Part shown: positions 33,894-39,638 of the stretch, piece by piece
How positions within the stretch are numbered: position 1 is the first letter of the stretch
Layout: every line of letters begins with the position of its first letter
From: an uncultured Alteromonadaceae bacterium
Lineage (GTDB): Bacteria > Pseudomonadota > Gammaproteobacteria > Enterobacterales > Alteromonadaceae
DNA length: 39,638 nucleotides
Assembly: GCA_947503265.1 (NCBI GenBank)
Contig: CANNDC010000029.1
Coordinates: 1-39,638 of the forward strand
Direction of reading: 5' to 3'
Made by a program: the position numbers and the translations under genes
Notes under the pieces: model-generated
Database searches by the model: none
The model's input: only the letters and a program-made list of their open reading frames with translations
What the model was told of the DNA's origin: nothing

Positions 33894-35042
33894 TTATTTT
33901 GATAGCTTAAGTAAGCGTCCCGTTTGTCCATCCTCCAAGACGAAAATATCGCCAGCAGTGTTTTGCTCAACCTCGCGCACTCTCACTCCCCATTCATAGC
34001 GAGCCGCCTCTTTAGCACGAAGTTTTGGACGTTTTCTATGCTCGGAGAATTCGACCCGGACTAAAGCCATGGAAGATAATCCACCTAAAAAACCGTCGCC
34101 TTTCCAATCAGCGAACTTATCTCCTTTGTAGATGATAAACCCCGCTGGACTTATGGCAGGTACCCAGTATGCAGCGGGCGCGAAGTAGATGGGTGTACTC
34201 TCGTGAGAAGGTATTTTAACGCCTGAATAATGTTCTCCGTTTGAAACATTGGGATATCCATAGTTCCTTGCTTTTTCAATAAGATTCAGCTCATCTCCGT
34301 CTCTTGGGCCCATTTCATGTGACCACAGTCGGCCTTCTGAATCGAAATCTATTCCCAGTGGATTGCGATGGCCCAATGTCCATATTTCGTTGGTTACAGG
34401 TCCATTTTTATAAAAAGGGTTATCTTGGGGAATGGATCCATCAATGTTGATTCTGACGATTTTTCCCAAATTCATAGCCATATTTTGGGAAGGGGTAAAC
34501 TTTTGTCTTTCACCTGAAGTGATAAACAAATGACCGGAGGGAGCAACTGCAAGACGATGAGCATAGTGTCCATTTCCTGTGACTTTTGGATGTTGCTGCC
34601 AAATTCTTTTCCGATTGGTTAAACTTGCGCCATCGTTGTTGATGTTCAAGGTTGCACTTTCAACCGCGGCTCCACTAAATGCATCGTCTTTTTCATCGCG
34701 CTCAACATAAGAAATAAATACAAGGTTGTTCTCAGCGAAATTAGGATGCGCAATAATATCTCCTAATCCGCCCTGTCCTTTCATCTGGACTTCTGGCACG
34801 CCTGACACTTCAAACCTTTTTTTACCCTTGCTATCAAGTAACCATAAAGCCCCTGCTTTCTCTGTTACCAGACTATGACCATCGGGTAAAAACGTCATCG
34901 CCCAAGGTCGATTAAAAGTCTCAAGCACTTCCCCTTTCAGATTAGTTCCATCGTTTCCCTTAATCGAGACATCAGCTAATAATGCCGGAGATACAAATAA
35001 AAATGAGAAACCCAAAAGCACATTTTGCCATTTCGTGTACAT
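33894..35042 (-). CDS. PQQ-dependent aldose sugar dehydrogenase (soluble type)
   Basis: A 382-residue periplasmic protein of the glucose/sorbosone dehydrogenase family (YliI-like). After a signal peptide (1-23, ending ALLA) come six-bladed propeller landmarks: FNRPWAMTFLPDGHSLVTEK, the GQGGLGDIIAHPNF segment, the catalytic His region GNGHYAHRLAVAP, LGHRNPLGIDF and EMGPRDGDELN. These match soluble PQQ enzymes, which oxidise aldoses and pass electrons to a quinone or cytochrome. No PQQ biosynthesis genes are in the window, so the cofactor would come from elsewhere in the genome or from outside. It is a single-gene unit. Confidence 0.9.
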   Translation of the reverse strand: MYTKWQNVLLGFSFLFVSPALLADVSIKGNDGTNLKGEVLETFNRPWAMTFLPDGHSLVTEKAGALWLLDSKGKKRFEVSGVPEVQMKGQGGLGDIIAHPNFAENNLVFISYVERDEKDDAFSGAAVESATLNINNDGASLTNRKRIWQQHPKVTGNGHYAHRLAVAPSGHLFITSGERQKFTPSQNMAMNLGKIVRINIDGSIPQDNPFYKNGPVTNEIWTLGHRNPLGIDFDSEGRLWSHEMGPRDGDELNLIEKARNYGYPNVSNGEHYSGVKIPSHESTPIYFAPAAYWVPAISPAGFIIYKGDKFADWKGDGFLGGLSSMALVRVEFSEHRKRPKLRAKEAARYEWGVRVREVEQNTAGDIFVLEDGQTGRLLKLSK

Positions 35043-35227
35043 GTCATTATTCCTAAGTTAATTATCTAAAAAGATTACGTGAAAAGTAGCAAACAGGCTC
35101 ATACAAATGGGATTATATTTACTAAGTTCTCATCATTCTTGCCATTTGATATCAAAAAACTAACGGTTTTAAGCAATCAGAAACCAAAAGCGATACTAAC
35201 GCCATAGATTTGCAGACGAAAAAACTA

Positions 35228-35258
35228 TTTACCTAAACCAAGGTTTAGGTTTTAGTAT
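35228..35258 (+). promoter_or_regulatory. Palindromic promoter with 19-bp spacer (MerR-type geometry)
   Basis: -35 TTTACC (35228-35233) and -10 TAGTAT (35253-35258) are separated by 19 bases, and the spacer region is occupied by a perfect 9-bp palindrome, ACCTAAACC-AA-GGTTTAGGT (35231-35250). An over-long 19-base spacer filled by a dyad is the hallmark of promoters controlled by MerR-family activators (family knowledge). The likely transcription start, about 35264-35266, is very close to the acyltransferase ATG at 35280. No MerR-type gene is in the window. Confidence 0.6.
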
Positions 35259-35279
35259 GGTCTAAATGAAACAAATTTT

Positions 35280-36500
35280 ATGATCAAATTGAATATAAAC
35301 ATCAAAAACAACAATATTACTGTGAAGCCAAATAACTCGCACTTACCCGCGTTAACCGGTGTGCGATTTTTAGCCATCTTTCATATTTTTCTGCATCATT
35401 TGTGGGCAATTTATACTTATCACAGTGGCAAAACTGATGAAACTCAAGGACTGTTAATCGGTTTAAAAGATGCACCGGACTTCTTAATGGTATTTATGTC
35501 TAATGGTTGGGTATCTACCAGCCTGTTTTTCTTGCTTTCCGGGTTTATACTCGCACATTTGTACTGGGGGAAAGACAACCAACTTTCCATCGCTAAAAGC
35601 AAGTTTTGGGCTCTGCGCTTTGTAAGAATATACCCAATTCACCTTGTTGTACTGTTGATATTGATTGTCTTAAAGTTACCCGATTATTTAAATGACAACA
35701 CGCCACTGGAATGGTTAGTGCCCAGTGCGGTGGCTAACGCTTTGCTATTGCAAGCCTGGCTACCCGATTTTATTCCCGTGTGGAGTTGGCCCACGTGGAC
35801 AATTTCGGTGATGATATTTTTATATTTAATCATGCCGTTTTTAATCAAACTACTAAGCAGATTGTCGCACAAACAACAGATACTGACCTTACTCGCCATG
35901 CCATTTGTGTCTATTGTTCCATCCTGCATCTATGCCTATATGCTTTTTAGCGGTGTGCCGTGGAGTATGAGTATGGAAATATTTTTTGCTAATTTTCCAT
36001 TATTTTGGGTGCCGTATTTTGTCGCAGGACTACTCATGAGTAGGGTATTTTCACTTAACAAATCTCATCCAATTGCAAATAGGGTCAGTGTAATTAAAAA
36101 GTTTGCTTGGGGTGATCTAGCATTCTTGGTGGTGATCATTATTAGTTTTATCCCTAATATTGAACAACCTTGGCTGTTTTTTATCAAACAAGGATTTCTT
36201 ATGCCGCTTTACATCGTTTTCCTACGTGATCTAGCACGTGGCAGAGGTTTGATGGCAAAAGTCTTTTCCGTCCCTTCGTTGACATTTTTGGGTGAAACAG
36301 GCTTTGCAATATTTATCTGGCAGTCAGTGGTGATGACGGCGGCATTTATTTCCCTTATTTATTTTCCTGAAATAGGGCCTTATCAGGTGTGGCTTTGTAT
36401 TGTGTTGGTTATCGCTATTTCGATACCCAGCACGTATTTGTTTGAAAAGCCTTTAGCTAAATTCCTTAGAAAAAGATACATTGATAAACCAACAAATTAA
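35280..36500 (+). CDS. Acyltransferase-3 family membrane protein
   Basis: A 406-residue integral membrane protein with about 10 hydrophobic segments. The N-terminal LTGVRFLAIFHIFLHHLW (about 24-41) is the conserved helix of acyltransferase-3 enzymes with its essential histidine pair, and GWVSTSLFFLLSGFILAH (about 79-96) is the second signature with the conserved FFxLSGF. Such enzymes O-acylate surface polysaccharides, peptidoglycan or lipids. There is no ribosome binding site worth the name before the ATG, but a five-codon frame (35266-35283) ends with its TGA overlapping that ATG. It lies directly behind the palindromic promoter. Confidence 0.85.
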   Translation: MIKLNINIKNNNITVKPNNSHLPALTGVRFLAIFHIFLHHLWAIYTYHSGKTDETQGLLIGLKDAPDFLMVFMSNGWVSTSLFFLLSGFILAHLYWGKDNQLSIAKSKFWALRFVRIYPIHLVVLLILIVLKLPDYLNDNTPLEWLVPSAVANALLLQAWLPDFIPVWSWPTWTISVMIFLYLIMPFLIKLLSRLSHKQQILTLLAMPFVSIVPSCIYAYMLFSGVPWSMSMEIFFANFPLFWVPYFVAGLLMSRVFSLNKSHPIANRVSVIKKFAWGDLAFLVVIIISFIPNIEQPWLFFIKQGFLMPLYIVFLRDLARGRGLMAKVFSVPSLTFLGETGFAIFIWQSVVMTAAFISLIYFPEIGPYQVWLCIVLVIAISIPSTYLFEKPLAKFLRKRYIDKPTN

Positions 36501-36629
36501 AAGCTGGCGAAGATTATTTGTGTCGTGAGAAAATAGATGAAGGCGTGAGAGAGAGTGTAAAGCTAAATCTATGGGTTAGGAAAGAAGTCGTCATGTTTGG
36601 TAACCAAAAATAAGGTTGGTAACTAAAAG

Positions 36630-36663
36630 CAAGATGTTTGACCGCCAGCAGCCAAACATCTTG
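36630..36663. terminator. Perfect 11-bp hairpin between convergent genes
   Basis: CAAGATGTTTG (36630-36640) and CAAACATCTTG (36653-36663) pair perfectly around 12 bases. It lies between the ends of the acyltransferase gene (plus) and the TonB receptor gene (minus). The minus-strand side is followed by CTTTTAG, so a bidirectional terminator is plausible though without a long T-run. Confidence 0.5.
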
Positions 36664-36702
36664 GAAATATTACAACGCCCAGTTCAAACTAATCAAAATT
36701 AA

Positions 36703-36743
36703 CCTAACTTAGTCCAAGTTAACCCAATTTAATCCAATTTAGT
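36703..36743. repeat. Short 10-bp tandem repeat
   Basis: CCAAGTTAAC, CCAATTTAAT and CCAATTTAGT lie head to tail at 36714-36743, preceded by a degenerate copy at 36703-36713. The stretch runs up to the stop of the TonB receptor gene. The 10-base period equals about one helical turn. Confidence 0.6.
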
Positions 36744-36747
36744 TAAG

Positions 36748-38844
36748 TTACAATGAACCAACTAGTGACAGCATTGCGTTAATTGGTGCGCCTACCGTGA
36801 CTTGGTGATTAGAGTGCGAATTAGGGAAATAAGATTCATCGGTTAAGTTTTCAACATTCAACTGAACCCGCAAATCATCAGATATGTCATAATACACAGA
36901 CGCATCGATTCTGGTGTAGCTAGGTAGGGTTCTTGAATTACCGTTATCTACAAAACTCTCGTCTTGATAGGTTGCCCCTACAGCAAAAGCAAACACATCG
37001 CTAACTTGATACGTTGTCCAAACTGAAAAAGTATTTTCAGGCAATTCACGCGGTGTTCTGCCCGTTGGTCCGTTGCGGTCCACTATCTCACCGTCAAGAT
37101 TGCTGTAGTTTACTGTCAAAGACCAATCATCGGTAACGTGCCCGCTGAACTGTAGTTCATAGCCAGAAATTTCTGAGTCAATGACATCCAAAGTCGATGG
37201 ATCTGCATCAGCAACTTGTGGGGAACTCTGTTCATTCTCGAAAATCGCTGCGGTTAAGCTTAAGCCTTCTGCGAAATCCCACTTAATACCTACTTCCTGA
37301 TTGGTGTATGTATCCGGTGCTAGTTGATCATCACTACCATTGATATCGGTAAACTGTTCGCCACTGCGAGGTAAGAAGGATTCACTGTAGCTCGCATAGA
37401 GCGACACATTTTCTTGCGGTTTATAGACAATTCCCGCCCGTGGCGATACTTCTTCATCTGTTCGTTCACGAGTCTCTAGGACTTCTGGATCTGCGTTAAA
37501 CACACTGATATCAAAACTGTCGAATCGAGCACCAATGATGATGTCCAAGTTTTCTGAAATCTCAATTTCATCTTGCACATAAATCGAGAACACATCTAAA
37601 TCGACTCGTGTATCGTCATTTAAATCACTGAAAGTCGTAGTAACGGCAGTGCCTTCTGAGTTAACACCTGAGAATCCCCTGAAATTAAGAGGCCTAGTCG
37701 CAAGAAAGCTTTCTCGATCGTCCATGGTTGAGTCAAAAACCGGGTTGAATCGATTCTGATTAGAACTAGTAGTGATAAATTCACTGCCCACAATAAAGGT
37801 GTGACCAATATTTCCTGTTTCAAAATCACCGACTAAATTTCCTGAAAGAATGAAATTGTCACGCTGAGTGGTATCTATATAACCATCGAGCTCAACAATA
37901 TTTGTAGCAGGATCATAATTCGATGCATAAAAATTGGAATATACTTTGTCATAATCACCGTAAAAAGCACTGAAGTTACCTTTTAAATGATCAGTAAACC
38001 TATGCTCTATGGTTGCACGTAGCACATGAGCTTCCAATTCATGGTAATTATTCTCTGGATCACCAAACACGATATCGTCTAGTGCTTCAACGGGCTTGCC
38101 ATCTGCACCAGTAGGAATTCCGCGATCAATAAACCGCTCGTGATTACTATATTCGTAAGAAAGATCAATCACAGTATCGTCTGACAATTCAATTCTTGCG
38201 GTTGGGTTAAATCCATAGCGATCGCCATCATAAAAATCGCGATGGTTTTCCAAGTGCTCGTACATTGCATTAATGCGCACTGCAGCTGTATCCGATGCAA
38301 TTACATTCGTATCAATTTCCGCGCTACCGCCACCAAATGAATTTAGCGATACTTTGTAGCCTGTAAATTGTCTGTCAAGATCGGCTTTTTTGGTGACACG
38401 ATTCAGTACCCCACCAGTACCCCCGCGTCCAAACAACAACGCATTGGGTCCACGTAATATTTCAACTTGTTCAATATTGTATAGCGAGCGGTAATATTGC
38501 ACATCATCACGATTGCCATCAATAAAGAAATCTGCCGTAGAACGGACGCCACGGAACACCACGGAATCACGATGCCCTTCACCCTGAGACGTATTCACAC
38601 CGGGTGTGTAATTGATGATGTCAGCAATACTTGTAATGCCTCTAGCGGTGATCTGTTCAGCAGTAATAATAGATAAACTTTGCGGGACATCAATGATAGG
38701 AGTCGGTGTTTTCACCGAGTTGGATTCGTTGATAGAAAGGTACTGACCTTCTACCACCATGCGTTCTACATCGTCCAAGCTTTCTGCCGCAACTGTGTTG
38801 CTCAATACCAAGGCTGTAGCAATGCTAGTGAGTTTAAACTTCAA
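36748..38844 (-). CDS. TonB-dependent siderophore receptor
   Basis: A 698-residue outer-membrane receptor that imports a ferric siderophore with TonB energy. The start is TTG, with GGAG nine bases upstream, and a signal peptide MKFKLTSIATALVLSNTVAA (1-20). A TonB-box-like ERMVVEG follows, then the plug (about 45-170: PTPIIDVPQSLSIITAEQI, YTPGVNTSQGEG, VEILRGPNALLFGRGGTGGVLN), then the 22-strand barrel. The plug sequence is of the catecholate/hydroxamate 'siderophore receptor' class; the ligand is not evident. The protein ends in VGSL rather than the common aromatic residue. A Fur-like box precedes the gene. Confidence 0.92.
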   Translation of the reverse strand: MKFKLTSIATALVLSNTVAAESLDDVERMVVEGQYLSINESNSVKTPTPIIDVPQSLSIITAEQITARGITSIADIINYTPGVNTSQGEGHRDSVVFRGVRSTADFFIDGNRDDVQYYRSLYNIEQVEILRGPNALLFGRGGTGGVLNRVTKKADLDRQFTGYKVSLNSFGGGSAEIDTNVIASDTAAVRINAMYEHLENHRDFYDGDRYGFNPTARIELSDDTVIDLSYEYSNHERFIDRGIPTGADGKPVEALDDIVFGDPENNYHELEAHVLRATIEHRFTDHLKGNFSAFYGDYDKVYSNFYASNYDPATNIVELDGYIDTTQRDNFILSGNLVGDFETGNIGHTFIVGSEFITTSSNQNRFNPVFDSTMDDRESFLATRPLNFRGFSGVNSEGTAVTTTFSDLNDDTRVDLDVFSIYVQDEIEISENLDIIIGARFDSFDISVFNADPEVLETRERTDEEVSPRAGIVYKPQENVSLYASYSESFLPRSGEQFTDINGSDDQLAPDTYTNQEVGIKWDFAEGLSLTAAIFENEQSSPQVADADPSTLDVIDSEISGYELQFSGHVTDDWSLTVNYSNLDGEIVDRNGPTGRTPRELPENTFSVWTTYQVSDVFAFAVGATYQDESFVDNGNSRTLPSYTRIDASVYYDISDDLRVQLNVENLTDESYFPNSHSNHQVTVGAPINAMLSLVGSL

Positions 38845-38907
38845 TTTTTTTTACTCCGAGATCGGTCTGAAACCGCTATTTAGGTTTGATATATATTTGA
38901 TGGGTTG

Positions 38908-38926
38908 AATGATAATGCGAATAGTT
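38908..38926 (-). promoter_or_regulatory. Candidate Fur box for the TonB receptor gene
   Basis: The 19 bases AATGATAATGCGAATAGTT, read on the plus strand, match the repeated GATAAT/NATWAT pattern of Fur boxes at most positions. They lie about 65 bases upstream of the TTG start, next to an AT-rich -10 (TATATA-like). Iron repression is the expected control for this gene class. Confidence 0.6.
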
Positions 38927-39105
38927 CTTAATTGCGAGAAAAATTTAGATAAATTTGAAATCGCTTGATTAAAGTCATGAGAGAAGTCAGGTGAAAGAGA
39001 AGAACAAAGATAAATAGCATTTAATTCCAAACTTCAGACAGAGTTAGGATGAAATGTATCCTGATGTAGATTATGGTGGATAGTGCACTGTCGCCGGCAA
39101 TTTAA

Positions 39106-39336
39106 AACAAAAATTTCGTTGCGGCGGACTCCATATTCGCTCAATATTGGGAAGTAGCTGAAATTGGCTACTTTTGCGAGTCAGGTAATTCGGACACTAA
39201 ATTGATAGCTACAGAATCTTATAAGATCACATTTAGTAGATTTATACCTAAAGATATATTAATAAATGATCGAATAGAGAATAAGCACTCATTTCTTCTC
39301 GATAAAATTGTAGGCTATGAAAAAGAAACCAGTTAA
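39106..39336 (+). pseudogene. Start-less open frame, probable gene remnant
   Basis: Seventy-six codons (stop at 39334) read as a plausible protein, including FVAADSIFAQYWEVAEIGYF and a charged tail KDILINDRIENKHSF, but no ATG, GTG or early TTG opens the frame. The same frame upstream has an ATG at 39073, interrupted by a TAA at 39103. It could be the end of a decayed gene, or a gene with one nonsense change. I do not recognise the family. Confidence 0.4.
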
Positions 39337-39638
39337 ACTAAATCGATTGTTTGAAGACATTTCGATATAGCAACACTTGAAAATAAAGTGATTGAGTATG
39401 TTTGGATGTCTAGTTCCAAACTGTGAACAAGATAGGTTGTCTACTTGTTTTTTAAATAATTGGAGGCTAAAAATTCAGTGAACTGAGTTATGTGTTTATG
39501 ATTTACAACGGAAGTAAAAATGATTGAAAAAGTTAGAATATCGCTCTGGGACATATTTACCTGTATTAGTTCCGACTAGATCTGACATATCTTCTTGAAA
39601 AGTAGAGAGTTACCCGTTTTGATAAAGGTGTCGAATCT

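Larger units (their letters stand above)
38845..39638. other. Gene-poor right end of the window
   Basis: About 790 bases with no intact gene of normal size. It contains the Fur-like box and promoter of the TonB receptor (38845-38940), an open but start-less frame (39106-39336, listed separately), and AT-rich sequence to the end. A 19-codon frame at 39520-39579, with GGAAG six bases before its ATG, is the only other candidate and is too short to support. Confidence 0.55.

Noticed and set aside
39520..39579. 19-codon frame with a ribosome-binding-site-like GGAAG
   Set aside because: Too short, no homology, in AT-rich non-coding DNA.
39608..39620. 13-bp sequence shared, inverted, with positions 39-51 at the other end of the window
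   Set aside because: Inverted 13-mer matches are expected by chance several times in 40 kb; no flanking similarity suggests ends of one element.
1..39638. CRISPR arrays, tRNA or rRNA genes, insertion sequences
   Set aside because: No regularly spaced repeats, no tRNA-like cloverleaf sequence, no rRNA sequence and no transposase frame were seen.

Overview
The window looks like the chromosome of a marine gammaproteobacterium of the order Alteromonadales, probably Alteromonadaceae (Alteromonas/Paraglaciecola/Glaciecola-like). The reasons are moderate AT richness, the block thrS-infC-rpmI-rplT-pheS-pheT-ihfA, a PilZ-mfd-csiV block, nagZ, a PEP-CTERM protein, DUF3080 and CPXCG proteins. This taxonomic call is inference; no rRNA or tRNA gene is seen.

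Layout. (1) 1-5041 is an accessory island. It holds a two-gene ATPase + HNH nuclease module that matches a Septu-type (PtuA/PtuB) anti-phage system, a DKNYY-repeat lipoprotein, long gene-poor gaps and two large imperfect palindromes. (2) 5042-15679 is core: a purine-type phosphoribosyltransferase and a LolC-like permease on the minus strand, then PilZ-mfd-csiV-cobalamin adenosyltransferase as a tightly packed plus-strand run, then a SLC13/DASS anion transporter and nagZ on the minus strand. (3) 15680-22046 has a large periplasmic beta-propeller GGDEF sensor, an SLC45-like MFS transporter, an unknown membrane-anchored protein and a 2OG-Fe(II) oxygenase. (4) 22047-29300 is the conserved translation block on the minus strand, with infC starting at ATT and a clear terminator between rplT and pheS. 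(5) 29385-32789 has small plus-strand genes: START-domain protein, PEP-CTERM protein, CPXCG protein, DUF3080 lipoprotein and a small unknown. (6) 32841-39638 is envelope and uptake: an outer-membrane barrel, a PQQ-type sugar dehydrogenase, an acyltransferase-3 behind a promoter with MerR-type geometry, and a TonB-dependent siderophore receptor with a Fur-like box, ending in gene-poor DNA with a decayed reading frame.

How the genes work together: mfd couples transcription to repair; csiV and nagZ act in peptidoglycan synthesis and recycling; the GGDEF sensor should make c-di-GMP in response to a periplasmic cue; the translation block provides two aminoacyl-tRNA synthetases, IF3, L35, L20 and IHF-alpha; the TonB receptor imports a ferric siderophore. 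The strongest candidates for something unusual are the Septu-like module with its flanking palindromes, the 19-bp-spacer palindromic promoter at 35228-35258, the GGDEF sensor whose signal peptide lies upstream of any ordinary start codon, and the open but start-less frame at 39106-39336.
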